Positions 50,049-60,005 of a stretch of DNA of 64,000 nt are shown here, piece by piece. Source of the DNA: Ructibacterium sp965146665 (GTDB lineage Bacteria > Bacillota > Clostridia > Monoglobales > Monoglobaceae). Each line of letters opens with the position of its first letter. Position 1 is the stretch's first letter. Under the pieces are notes generated by a model, which searched no databases, was not told where the DNA came from, and worked only from the letters and a program-made list of their open reading frames with translations. The DNA is taken from positions 62,001-126,000 of the forward strand of contig CBCTHE010000010.1 of NCBI GenBank assembly GCA_965146665.1. The letters run 5' to 3'. Position numbers and translations under genes: made by a program.

Positions 50049-53000
50049 TTATTTGTTAGTAAAGTTGTCTCTGTATTTTTCGGTTATTCCTGCTTTCTTA
50101 ATAATAAGATTTGCTTCTGCCGGCCATTCATTACATGAAAACGCGAGCGGCGCTTCAGTTATACTGCCATTTTTTCCGAATATAGCATAATCCGTTGTAG
50201 CATAATTATTAAAATATTTATTATTTTTTGCCGAAACTGTGTTCATAAAAATCGCGGTCGGTGCGGAAATATACCCGCTGCCATCTGAATTTCTCATGAT
50301 CCATATACTGTTTTCAGACAAATCAATCACATTTTCTGAGACCTGCCAAAAAGATGACCCTTCATCGTTATAAATTGCTCCGGTAGACATCTTTTGATTT
50401 TGAATATAATTTCTGCATATTTTATTCATATCCTCTACAGAAGCACCCGTGAGTCCATTTGTGTAAATTGCTCCGCCATCATAAAGCTTGCTATTCATAA
50501 TATTATGAATATAATTATCTGTGATCTCAATACCATACGAGCCTGAACTTTCTAAACTTCCCCATCCTAATCCGACATGTATACCGCTATAAGGAATATC
50601 ATAAATTTCATTATGAGAAATGATACAATTTTTCGGGAAGCCTACACTGATTGCAGAAGATGACTGATATTCAACACCTACTGAATAAATACAGTTATTG
50701 TTTATATTAATATCACTTACATATTGACGAGAACTACTTGGATTATAGTAATCTTTATTTGATGTTGAGCTCTCGCCGACCGCAATTGCGGAACCGGAAA
50801 TATCCGAAAACTCACATCCAATTATATCAATCTTCTTTGCTCCTTCCGTCAATTTAATCCCAATAATCCCCAATTTCGAAAACGTACAATCCTCAAAGCG
50901 TATGTTGCCGGAATAATTAATTTCAATCGCGCCGTCACAGAGTCTATCTCCATCCAATCCAGATCCCAATTCTCTGAGCAAATTATTCTGCGCGTCACTT
51001 AATCCTCCGGTTGTAGTCGGGTAATTCCATGTGGTATATGAAAACGCCAACCCTTTAAATTGAATATTTTTATCAGTATATATCTGTGATACAGAATTTG
51101 TCATTATCATAAGTTTTTCTGTAATAGGTAAGATACATTTCGCCTGGTCTAAATTTTCCCCCTCTCTGGGTTTATAGTAAATATACCCTTCCTCGCTATC
51201 CAAATACCATTCCCCGCCTTCATCAATTAACTCATATGCATTTTCATACCAAACGGGAATCGTCGCGCTTGTTGTTCCTTTTCCGGTAACATAGTTCCAA
51301 GCCGGCTGTTTCATGGAAAGAACTGCTTTGTTGCCGTCCTGTCTTATACTTTCAACACTGCATCGTGGATTCGTCCATTTTTCATAAAACACCAGCTCAA
51401 GATCAGATATATTTTGATACTTTAAAAGCGATAGATCTGACGTTGTAATACCATGACCAATATTGACCGCATCTCTTAGCACCCCTGCACTTTTCGCACG
51501 AACCGCCCGTATACCATTTACAAAAAACTGTCTTGACATCACATTTTTTCCAACATATGCACGATATATCCCTGACGGCTCGTCATACATCTGAAACCCA
51601 CTTACCTGTTTCCCTCCTGTAATAACGCTCTTCCCTGCATTTTCGGCCATATAACAAATTTTTAAGTCCTTACTGCCGTCACCACTATCAAAAACAAGGG
51701 GTTCTTCAATGAAATAGTCACCATCTCTAAAAATAACATAGATGTTCTCTTTACATTCTTGAGACAATAACTGAGCGACCTTATTTTTGGCTCCCGCAAA
51801 ACTCTTTAATGGATCATCCACAGTTCCAGCGCAACTGTCACTGCCGTTTTGTTCGTCTACATAAATATACCGCCCAATGCATTTATATATTGTCTTTTCA
51901 TTTTTCAAAGGCTGTATGTCCGATATGGTATTCCATAAAAAAAATTTTGCCACTACGCCATTCTTATCCGCTATAAAGTCTAAAACATACTCATCTCCCA
52001 CGTTAGTAAAACTCAATCTATGGTTTTGGACTGCTGCCAACGAGCCGTTCTCATCATATTGCGCCAATATGCCTTGCACTGTCTTCACTTGAGATAAACT
52101 GTTGTTTTTTACATTTACGGTAATTTTTTGCGTATCGTCCGTCCACGCATTCGTTAAAAAACGAACTCCAAAACTATCTTCTTGCGTATGCTCTAAGCCA
52201 TAAAAGCTTTTTAGCGCACCTACACCGCCATATGAATCTATTGGTATTATATCAATTCGTTTATTGATACCGCTTTTCCACTGAATGGTTTCCTTATTTG
52301 CTGCTGTACCGCTTTCGAGAATTATGTCTCCATTCCTGCTGTTCTCAATGATCTGATATGCAAAGGTACAACAATTATGATATCCGTTAAGTGTTAAATG
52401 CAAAGTGCCGTCTGCATCCAGATGCTCCTTACCCGAAAATAAAATATTGTACTCATTTGTAACCTCGCAGATTTCCACCTTATCTATCGCATAAGTGACC
52501 TTTTCTAACCCGCTATTAACACGAAAGCTAATATCAGCCTTACAAGTATCTTCCGTAGATAATGGCTGATAGTATGGTATTTCATATTTTTTCCATTCCG
52601 CTGATAATCCACTGTCAGTATATAAATACTCGTAATTCATAATATTGGGATCCTGTTTCGTTTCAATTCTGCTTAAAATCATACAAAACTCACTATCAAT
52701 TGCCTCTTGGGATATAGCCTTTGCATAAAAGCTTATATTGTATCTTCTTCCAAAACGCAAATCAATGTTTTTTTGAATAAGCGTACCGTAATCGCCGGTA
52801 ATGGATATTTGAACCGCAGAGTCAGTTCCGGCCGCTCCGCTTATTTTCTCCGCAGTACATATACGTTTATCGTATACCCACGATTCAAGATACGCTTCAT
52901 TTTCAAAGTCTCCGTTTGTAATCATATTATCTTCTGTCACCTTTGCGTGATTTGGGGTTGGAACAATTAACATATCATCAATATAATAGGTAAAACTTTC

Positions 53001-53552
53001 CTCATCAGTGATGCTCTCCATGCTTCCATCACCAATTCGAAGCTGCAGAAAAGATATATCTGATCCCTCAAATTGTCCTACCCCCGCTTGCCGTCCCGTA
53101 CCATCATAGTAAAATGGTGCAGAAACCTTGACCCACTCCCCCTGTTTGAATCCCACTTCATTTACAGTGACCGTATTATAGAGCCAGTCATCCGCATCCT
53201 CTTTATATGTATAAATCAAAAATTGAAGATTATCAGTCAGCGGTGTTTTCTCAGTTTTAATCCAAACTGACAGGTTATAAGTTACATGCTTTGGAGATGC
53301 AAAATTAAACTGCGGACTGCCAAATGATTCATTTTGTACAACCATACAAGCGCCCGAGTTTATACCGTGCCCTTCCCGAGAAAAAGAAATACTGCATCCC
53401 TGATGACTGCTTACCGCCTCTATCCCAGCTTCAAAATCAGCAATAACGCAGGGCGGATATTGCTGATCCGAAGCTGAACCTGAAACAACTGCAGGCATAT
53501 AAAGACTTAAACACACACCAACCATAATAAGCATTGCTATTACTCTTTTCAT
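50049..53552 (-). CDS. secreted multi-domain beta-helix protein, GH141-like
   Basis: Exported protein of about 1167 residues. Signal peptide about 1-26. Two jelly-roll CBM-like modules (about 35-195 and 205-365, the second opening MITNGDFENEAYLESW). A linker/Ig-like region about 370-560, then a right-handed beta-helix from about 565 that starts YVDEQNGSDSCAGTVDDPLKSF. The helix holds ISHNEIYDIPYSGIHVGLGWG and DGGAIYTNG, seen in GH141 enzymes (xylanase and pectin-side-chain fucosidase are known). The exact substrate is open. I prefer the second of two adjacent ATGs (five bases after AGGAG). It ends the operon. Confidence 0.75.
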   Translation of the reverse strand: MKRVIAMLIMVGVCLSLYMPAVVSGSASDQQYPPCVIADFEAGIEAVSSHQGCSISFSREGHGINSGACMVVQNESFGSPQFNFASPKHVTYNLSVWIKTEKTPLTDNLQFLIYTYKEDADDWLYNTVTVNEVGFKQGEWVKVSAPFYYDGTGRQAGVGQFEGSDISFLQLRIGDGSMESITDEESFTYYIDDMLIVPTPNHAKVTEDNMITNGDFENEAYLESWVYDKRICTAEKISGAAGTDSAVQISITGDYGTLIQKNIDLRFGRRYNISFYAKAISQEAIDSEFCMILSRIETKQDPNIMNYEYLYTDSGLSAEWKKYEIPYYQPLSTEDTCKADISFRVNSGLEKVTYAIDKVEICEVTNEYNILFSGKEHLDADGTLHLTLNGYHNCCTFAYQIIENSRNGDIILESGTAANKETIQWKSGINKRIDIIPIDSYGGVGALKSFYGLEHTQEDSFGVRFLTNAWTDDTQKITVNVKNNSLSQVKTVQGILAQYDENGSLAAVQNHRLSFTNVGDEYVLDFIADKNGVVAKFFLWNTISDIQPLKNEKTIYKCIGRYIYVDEQNGSDSCAGTVDDPLKSFAGAKNKVAQLLSQECKENIYVIFRDGDYFIEEPLVFDSGDGSKDLKICYMAENAGKSVITGGKQVSGFQMYDEPSGIYRAYVGKNVMSRQFFVNGIRAVRAKSAGVLRDAVNIGHGITTSDLSLLKYQNISDLELVFYEKWTNPRCSVESIRQDGNKAVLSMKQPAWNYVTGKGTTSATIPVWYENAYELIDEGGEWYLDSEEGYIYYKPREGENLDQAKCILPITEKLMIMTNSVSQIYTDKNIQFKGLAFSYTTWNYPTTTGGLSDAQNNLLRELGSGLDGDRLCDGAIEINYSGNIRFEDCTFSKLGIIGIKLTEGAKKIDIIGCEFSDISGSAIAVGESSTSNKDYYNPSSSRQYVSDININNNCIYSVGVEYQSSSAISVGFPKNCIISHNEIYDIPYSGIHVGLGWGSLESSGSYGIEITDNYIHNIMNSKLYDGGAIYTNGLTGASVEDMNKICRNYIQNQKMSTGAIYNDEGSSFWQVSENVIDLSENSIWIMRNSDGSGYISAPTAIFMNTVSAKNNKYFNNYATTDYAIFGKNGSITEAPLAFSCNEWPAEANLIIKKAGITEKYRDNFTNK

Positions 53553-53578
53553 CATTTCTCCTCAGTTCTGCGCACAGT

Positions 53579-55108
53579 TTAGTTTCTTCTAAACTCATCC
53601 ACCTGCTTTTGCAATTCTGACTTGATTTCCTCAAGACCTGCCATCTTTAATCTTGACTCAAACTCCGCATAATAAGTTCTCCACTCGTTTCCTTTGACCC
53701 CGCAGCCTAAAGCATCCTGGTACTCCTGGGTTATGGAAGATATCTGCTCTATTTTCGTCAATATATTCTTTGTTGAGGGATAAAATCCAATTAACTTTGA
53801 CTGGATTGTGTCTTCAGATTCGTTTAAAGCCAATGAAAGCTCGTTTTCTCCGTCGTTTGCTCCTTGGTTTAAATAAGCATTAAACGTATTTCCCATAACC
53901 CATTTCAGAGCAGCATAGGAAGTGCTGATGCCGCCCTGCGTTGTATTATATTCAAAAGTGCGGATATGGGTAGCATCAACCTTCTCATAATGCTTCCCTT
54001 CAATTCCATAAACAACAAGATTGTACAGCTCTTTTCCCTTTTCAGAATTCATTAATTCAATAAATTTTGCCGCCTTATCTGGATGCTTGCAGCTTGCTGT
54101 GACGCCATCGCCGCCAGCCGCCCACATGCTTGGAATAAAATATTCATTTTTAATAGGAAGTGCAATGACTTCGATTCCATACATATTCGTATATGCTTGT
54201 GATACGGACGCCTCATCCCCAATTTGGTTATTCAGCGTGAAAATTGAAGATACGTCATTTAACATATTTACGCCTTCTAAGGTAGCTGCGGCATCTACTG
54301 TAAGTACGTCAGGATGGAGATACCCCTTCTCACTCCAGTCTGCTGACAATTCCATCAGCACCTGAGCTTCCTCTGTAAGCATATAGTGTTCAATCTCCTC
54401 TGACTGATGATAAAATGCTATACTGTTCGCAGCGAGTCTATCGTTAAAACCCTCAAAATACTGTATATCTTTACCAATCGGTTTTAAATATCTTGTGTTT
54501 TCGGGTTCTGCCTCTCTGACCGCAAGAAGATATTCTTCCAATAACATACCAATCTCTTTCAAATCTAGCTGCGGCATTGCCAATGCCTCTCTCAATTTAT
54601 TAAAATCGCTATAGTATTCTGAAAATTTTTTCGGTGTAATCAAATAGTTCATATTGGCAGCCCGCTGATAATGCGGTATAAATCTGATTTTATCCTGATA
54701 GGTACTCATTTTCCATAGCCAATCCGGCAAAGTATTTTTCATGTCTTCAGAGAGATAATCATCCAGTGCAATGAATACCTCGTCATCGAAAAGCGACGGT
54801 AAATCATAGCTGACTGTATTCAAAATATCCATCTGCTTTCCGCCGGACATGGCGAGCGTAACATTTGTATAGTAATCACTTGCCGGATAGCAGTTTAAAC
54901 CGATGTTTACATTTTCCATTCCCTCATATGTATGTAATTTTTCATTTAACGCTTTTTCAACAAGCTCTGTGTCAGCCTGCTGGCCATTTCCCCTATACCA
55001 CCACTCAAGCGTAATTTGTTTATCCGCATTGCCAGCAGAACACGAAAACAACGGCAATACCATTGCACAACATAAAATAATGAGTATACTTTTTCTTAAT
55101 ACTTTCAT
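53579..55108 (-). CDS. ABC transporter sugar-binding lipoprotein
   Basis: Cluster-type CUT1 solute-binding protein of 509 residues. The lipobox LPLFSC places the modified cysteine at about residue 23. The mature domain has ITLEWWYRGNGQQADTELVEKAL, VTLAMSGGKQMDILNTVSYDLPSLFDD, and in the C-lobe FIPSMWAAGGDGVTASCKHPDKAAKFIELMNSEKG. It resembles LplA/YtcQ-type proteins with a DUF3502-like C-terminus. It lies directly after the two permease genes, so it should deliver an oligosaccharide released by the operon's exo-enzymes. Start ATG follows GGAAGGAATATTT. Confidence 0.9.
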   Translation of the reverse strand: MKVLRKSILIILCCAMVLPLFSCSAGNADKQITLEWWYRGNGQQADTELVEKALNEKLHTYEGMENVNIGLNCYPASDYYTNVTLAMSGGKQMDILNTVSYDLPSLFDDEVFIALDDYLSEDMKNTLPDWLWKMSTYQDKIRFIPHYQRAANMNYLITPKKFSEYYSDFNKLREALAMPQLDLKEIGMLLEEYLLAVREAEPENTRYLKPIGKDIQYFEGFNDRLAANSIAFYHQSEEIEHYMLTEEAQVLMELSADWSEKGYLHPDVLTVDAAATLEGVNMLNDVSSIFTLNNQIGDEASVSQAYTNMYGIEVIALPIKNEYFIPSMWAAGGDGVTASCKHPDKAAKFIELMNSEKGKELYNLVVYGIEGKHYEKVDATHIRTFEYNTTQGGISTSYAALKWVMGNTFNAYLNQGANDGENELSLALNESEDTIQSKLIGFYPSTKNILTKIEQISSITQEYQDALGCGVKGNEWRTYYAEFESRLKMAGLEEIKSELQKQVDEFRRN

Positions 55109-55128
55109 AAATATTCCTTCCTTTTCTA

Positions 55129-56010
55129 TTATTCTTTCACTGAGCCTACTGTCATACCTTTTACAAAATATTTTTGAAAGAACGGGAATACAATTAGCAT
55201 CGGCCCTGCAACGACCAGCGCCATAGCATATTTAAAACTTTCCGTTGGTATTTGAGAAATATCTACCTTCTCTTGTCCTGTCTGTGCCATTTGCTTTAAA
55301 AATTCTGTTTCCCGTAAAATCCGCTGCAAAACAAATTGCAATGAATACATTTTGGGATCATCAATATACAGCAGTGATGTATACCAATCATTCCATTTAG
55401 GAACTAGAAACAAAAACGCAATTGCCGATATGGTGGACAAAGATAATGGCATTACGATACGGAAACAGATATATGTTTCTGAGGCGCCGTCAAGCTTTGC
55501 CGCTTCAATCAATGAAAATGGAACCGCTTTAAAATTTGTTCTCAAAATGATTAAATTCCACGCAGAAACAGCGCCCGGCAATATATAAACCAAAATATTA
55601 TTGCTTAAATTGAGGTATTTTGTTATCAGCAAATAGTTTGGAACCATTCCCGCATTAAACAGCATCGTGATTAAGACAATTACAACAAGCGGTTTTCTGA
55701 ATTTGCAGTTTTCTCTTGAAATCGCATACGCCAGCATCGACATAACCAGCATCGCAAACACTGTTGATACTAGGGAAAATAATATAGTTATTTTATATGA
55801 TTGTATGATTTGTGTTGGGTTCCGAAAAACCATTCGGTACGCCTCAGAAGATATTTTCTTAGGTAATAGAGAATATCCTTCCCGAATTAAAGTCCCCTCA
55901 TCTGAAAAAGATATTGAGATTGAGTATAAGAAAGGGACTATGAAGCACAAACACAGTATTATAAAAATTAAATTTAAAATGATTTGACCCGTTCTATGTT
56001 GCTTTTTCAT
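55129..56010 (-). CDS. carbohydrate ABC permease, LplC/YtcP type
   Basis: Six-helix permease of 293 residues. N-terminal helix at about 12-32; EAA loop IEAAKLDGASETYICFRIVMPLSLSTIS (about 185-212), where a shared ATPase docks. The ending YFVKGMTVGSVKE is the YtcP/YurM-type signature. It starts 11 bp after the other permease gene. No ATP-binding subunit is encoded in the window; MsmX-like ATPases elsewhere usually serve these systems. Confidence 0.92.
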   Translation of the reverse strand: MKKQHRTGQIILNLIFIILCLCFIVPFLYSISISFSDEGTLIREGYSLLPKKISSEAYRMVFRNPTQIIQSYKITILFSLVSTVFAMLVMSMLAYAISRENCKFRKPLVVIVLITMLFNAGMVPNYLLITKYLNLSNNILVYILPGAVSAWNLIILRTNFKAVPFSLIEAAKLDGASETYICFRIVMPLSLSTISAIAFLFLVPKWNDWYTSLLYIDDPKMYSLQFVLQRILRETEFLKQMAQTGQEKVDISQIPTESFKYAMALVVAGPMLIVFPFFQKYFVKGMTVGSVKE

Positions 56011-56021
56011 TATTTTTCTCC

Positions 56022-56969
56022 TTAAAAAAGACTGTCTTCAGGACTTATTTTTCTTATGACGGCATTCGCTCCTACAACCATAATCAGACCGGCAACGGAT
56101 TGAAATAATCCCACGGCTGTGGATTTTGCTAAGGAGCCCTCCTGTAACGCACGAAATGTATAGGTATTGATAATGTCCGTTGTGGGATAAAGCAGTCCTA
56201 CATCCATCGGCACCTGATAAAATAATCCAAAATCCCCATTAAAGATTTGTCCAAGGTTCAATATAGTCGAAATAACAATGACGGGCTTCAAATGCGGCAG
56301 TATAATATGCCATATTTGTTTCGGCGTGTTTGCACCGTCGATCGCACTTGCTTCAATCAATGCGTCATCAAGTCCCATAAGAGATGCATGATATATAATA
56401 CTGTTAATACCAAGTGTCATCCAAATGTGCGTACCTGTCAAAATCAGCGGCCAATATTTGGCATTCTCGTACCATTTTACCGCAGGTATTCCGCAGCCTT
56501 CAAGCAGTCTATTAATTACCCCATTGTTATGATTGAAAAGAATCTGAACCATAAACGCAACCATAACAGCTGACATAAATTTAGGCAAAATAACAATTGT
56601 ATTATATACTTTAGAGCACACCTTATTGCTTAGATAGTAGAACATTAAAGCTAGTGCAATTGCAACAATAATATCCAGTATCAAAAATGTAAGGCTGTAT
56701 CCAAGCGTATTGCGAATCGTTCTCACAGCATCCTGAGATGTAAAAAAGAACTCAAAGTTGCCGAAGCCCGCCCATGGACTTTTAAGAATTCCGAGCATCG
56801 GCTTATAGTCCTTAAATGCAATTGTAATTCCAAGCATGGGAAGATAATTAAAAACGATAAGCAGCAGAACAGCTGGAATAGAGAGTATTACAAATTCCAG
56901 GTTATCTTTTCTATGAATACTTTTTATTAACTTGCGTCCATTTGTTGTTCTTTCTAAATCTTTTTTCAT
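56022..56969 (-). CDS. carbohydrate ABC permease, LplB/YteP type
   Basis: Partner permease of 315 residues. It has the family N-terminus (FVILSIPAVLLLIVFNYLPMLGITIAFKDYKP) and WAGFGNFEFFFTSQDAVRTIRNTLGYSL. The EAA loop is IEASAIDGANTPKQIWHIILPHLKPVI. In Bacillus the close relatives YteP-YtcP-YtcQ carry rhamnogalacturonan oligosaccharides, matching the GH105 enzyme in this operon. First of the three transporter genes. Confidence 0.92.
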   Translation of the reverse strand: MKKDLERTTNGRKLIKSIHRKDNLEFVILSIPAVLLLIVFNYLPMLGITIAFKDYKPMLGILKSPWAGFGNFEFFFTSQDAVRTIRNTLGYSLTFLILDIIVAIALALMFYYLSNKVCSKVYNTIVILPKFMSAVMVAFMVQILFNHNNGVINRLLEGCGIPAVKWYENAKYWPLILTGTHIWMTLGINSIIYHASLMGLDDALIEASAIDGANTPKQIWHIILPHLKPVIVISTILNLGQIFNGDFGLFYQVPMDVGLLYPTTDIINTYTFRALQEGSLAKSTAVGLFQSVAGLIMVVGANAVIRKISPEDSLF

Positions 56970-57051
56970 TTTAATTCTCCCTATTCCACTGTTTTAAAAA
57001 TCTATGATAGCCATTCTCCTAGCCCCGCAAATGCTCTCTGCCACTTCTGTT

Positions 57052-59991
57052 TTATCTGTCTAAATATGCTTCTAAACCGCAATCGGTCTGGCCAAGCAGT
57101 TCTAAAATCATATCTGACACAAGTTTTGCTCCCTTTTCATTAATATGGGTACGATCTTTGCCATCGATCATAAGCTGTTCCATAGCTGCCGAGATCGTCT
57201 TGCCATTATCAAGCTGTGCAAAATAGTCTAGCGCCGCTGGTGAGAGGAAATATTCATCATATGCGGCATTTAGTTTATCCACGGTCTCTTCACTCAGAGT
57301 TTCATCATAATAGAACAACTTCCTAAGCGGTGTGTTGATATCAATGTAATAGGCGCCTCTGTCTTCGCAGAAATCCCGCATAATATTGCAGCGCGCTGTA
57401 TACTCATCCTGCGTTTCAAAACTGTTTGCTGTGGGGATCTGGTTCACAAAAATCGGTGTCGCTCCAAGTTCTGTAATATAATCATAGAATATACCAAGGT
57501 TGGTTAGATATTCGCTCTCTGTTGTCGCCGCCCCGTTTTGCTTATACAGATCATTGCAAACAAAATTAATTATAACAAAATCACCGCTACAAAGGTCAGC
57601 CTTAACACCATCCCACACGCCATTTTCAATACAAAATTTTGTGCTCATCCCGCCAACCGCACGATTCTTAATGTGTATTTCCTTTCCGTTAAATACCTGC
57701 TCAAAATAATGTCCCCACCCCTGCTGCGGATAGGATTCATCTTTATAATTTACACAAAGCGAATCACTCATGAGATAAACAGATGGTGCTTCTGCTTTAA
57801 TCTGTTTTACTGATACCGGAGTCAGCGGATTAAGATTCGTTTTATCCCAAACAAAGAGCTTTGCGGAATATGCATTTGCAGGCAGATCTTTTTGGATACT
57901 ATAAGTTTCATCCAATCCTTGACTTGCTGCATACTTTTCTGTATGCGCCTCTAAAAGTTCTCCCTCTTCACCATAAAAAGCTAGTATCACCCACGGTGCT
58001 ACGGTTTCCGTATAATTCTCAGGAATGGTTATCTCCACTTCCGCTGTGATGTTATACGATGTTAATGCCGCAATTTTCCCGCTGATTCCATAGGGCTTTG
58101 CAACCTTTTCTGTTAGATTTGTTTTTACTGAATAAATCGAACCATCCGTTTTGAAACAGCTGATCTTTGCCATGAGATTTTTGTCTTTTAATGTCTTATC
58201 AATTGTAAATGTATAAGAGTTCTCCGCAGTTTGCGCTTCATCAAATAAAGTAAATGTCTCGCCGCCATCACTGCTTTGTAAAATTTCTATGATATATTGT
58301 GCATCTTGTGAATCCGGAAATGTCCATTCAACAGCAAGCTCTGCTCCCACTTCTGCATCACCTGTAAGTTCAGCCTTGCCCCTTTCCTCCTCAACTACAA
58401 AATCATCTATATAAATCTGCCCGTTGCCAAGAATCATGTATTTGATATCAGAATATGACAGTAAATCGACATACTGTCCACTCCCTGCTGTAATTGTATT
58501 CGGGGCATTATACACAAAAGATAAATCTATATCCTGCCATATACCCGGCTGAACAGTAGCTTCCGGCAAAGTTGCTAACCATTGCCAACCGGTTTTTGAA
58601 GCTCCATTGTACAAGGAATTAGCGTTTGTAGTCAAAAATTTCCCCTGTACAGTTGCAGCCGTATCTACTGCCTTTGCTTTAAACTTCATATGATATGTTT
58701 TCCCACTCTGCATTTGCCTTGTGGTTTTAAATCCGGCAGGATTTCCATCGGTTAATGTTTCAATAACAACACATCCCGTTTTCCCGTCTGCACCAGCTTC
58801 TGTTGAGTAACTATAATATCCAGGTTCTGTCTGATTGCTTGTCAGCTCTATTTCACTATCAAAGCCCAGATTTAGAAATTCCTGATTTCCTAATGGTTCT
58901 ATTGTCATATCATCTATATAGACTGAACCTGATCCTCTGAAGACAAAGTCAAGATTGGAATAGGAGTTAAGGTGTACCTGTACCCCTCCTCCTTTGGTCA
59001 TATTGGCATTGTTATAAACAAAAGTCCATTCGATGTCCTGCCAGTCATTCGACGTTACAGTTGCGCTTAAAGAATCGCTGAGCCAACACCATGATGAGAC
59101 TCCCTCACCAAGCGTGCCCCCCTTAATAACCTTCCCACTCGCCCCTTTGGCTAGAAATATCCCATTTAGGGTTGCGGTGGTTTCGGCTGCGGCTTTGGCT
59201 TTGAATTTCCATTTATATGCCATCCCATCCTTTAACGGCTCTGTTACTTTAAAACCGTCACTCATACCAGCGCTTAATTCACTAATATATAGGTTGCCGT
59301 CTTTTTGTTCATAGTAGGCATCGTTCGTACTCAAATTTGAAGTTAGATTCCCTGCTGAATCAAAATTCAAGTCTAAAACCGCATCGCTCATCTCAGCAGG
59401 TTCAATCCTCAAATCGTCAAAATACACCGCTCCGCTTCCCCGGAAGAACACACCTAATCCACTGTATCCAGAAGTATTCAGAATACTGCCTCCGCCTAAG
59501 GTTATATTGCCATTATTAAATATAAATGTCCATTCGATTTTCTTCCACATATCCGCCGGAACAGACAGCGGTTCTAAAACCGTCCAACCATATTTTCCAC
59601 TAACCTCTTGCTCTACGTTATAGCCACCGCCAGCCCGCGTAATTTTTCCATTTAAACTTCTATAATCCAAGGCGGCCGTCAATGTTGCAGCAACATCTTT
59701 TGCTTTTGCAAGTACGCTTACGTGATATCTGACGCCACTTTTCAATTTTGTGTCCGACCGTAAAGAAATACCATTCCCTTCTGATAGCTCGGGAACATAT
59801 ACGCCACCCACACTGCTATCATATACGTAGTAATTACTATCTTGCGACACATTTGACAATAGGTCAGCCGGTTCATTGAAATCAAGTATAAAAACATCAC
59901 TTGCCGTCTCTGAACCTGTAAGTGCAAAGGCAAAACCTACATTTCCCAGACAAACTACCAGAGCTAACATCATTATGAAAAATCGCTTCAT
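57052..59991 (-). CDS. secreted SGNH/GDSL esterase with three tandem CBM-like modules
   Basis: Exported protein of 979 residues. Signal peptide about 1-24 (MKRFFIMMLALVVCLGNVGFAFA). Three homologous jelly-roll repeats (about 32-200, 205-370 and 372-540), each ending in a G(N/S)G-x-(V/I)Y-(F/I)DD-strand. Then a fibronectin-like module, a linker module, and an SGNH hydrolase (about 738-979). The catalytic serine is Ser744 in LMSDSLC; RAVGG, VCND and Asp946-His949 in DRTHIN complete the blocks. This fits rhamnogalacturonan acetylesterases. Block III has VCND instead of GxND. Start is ATG 59989-59991, five bases after GGAGGGG. Confidence 0.85.
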   Translation of the reverse strand: MKRFFIMMLALVVCLGNVGFAFALTGSETASDVFILDFNEPADLLSNVSQDSNYYVYDSSVGGVYVPELSEGNGISLRSDTKLKSGVRYHVSVLAKAKDVAATLTAALDYRSLNGKITRAGGGYNVEQEVSGKYGWTVLEPLSVPADMWKKIEWTFIFNNGNITLGGGSILNTSGYSGLGVFFRGSGAVYFDDLRIEPAEMSDAVLDLNFDSAGNLTSNLSTNDAYYEQKDGNLYISELSAGMSDGFKVTEPLKDGMAYKWKFKAKAAAETTATLNGIFLAKGASGKVIKGGTLGEGVSSWCWLSDSLSATVTSNDWQDIEWTFVYNNANMTKGGGVQVHLNSYSNLDFVFRGSGSVYIDDMTIEPLGNQEFLNLGFDSEIELTSNQTEPGYYSYSTEAGADGKTGCVVIETLTDGNPAGFKTTRQMQSGKTYHMKFKAKAVDTAATVQGKFLTTNANSLYNGASKTGWQWLATLPEATVQPGIWQDIDLSFVYNAPNTITAGSGQYVDLLSYSDIKYMILGNGQIYIDDFVVEEERGKAELTGDAEVGAELAVEWTFPDSQDAQYIIEILQSSDGGETFTLFDEAQTAENSYTFTIDKTLKDKNLMAKISCFKTDGSIYSVKTNLTEKVAKPYGISGKIAALTSYNITAEVEITIPENYTETVAPWVILAFYGEEGELLEAHTEKYAASQGLDETYSIQKDLPANAYSAKLFVWDKTNLNPLTPVSVKQIKAEAPSVYLMSDSLCVNYKDESYPQQGWGHYFEQVFNGKEIHIKNRAVGGMSTKFCIENGVWDGVKADLCSGDFVIINFVCNDLYKQNGAATTESEYLTNLGIFYDYITELGATPIFVNQIPTANSFETQDEYTARCNIMRDFCEDRGAYYIDINTPLRKLFYYDETLSEETVDKLNAAYDEYFLSPAALDYFAQLDNGKTISAAMEQLMIDGKDRTHINEKGAKLVSDMILELLGQTDCGLEAYLDR

Positions 59992-60005
59992 CTTAACCCC
60001 TCCAT

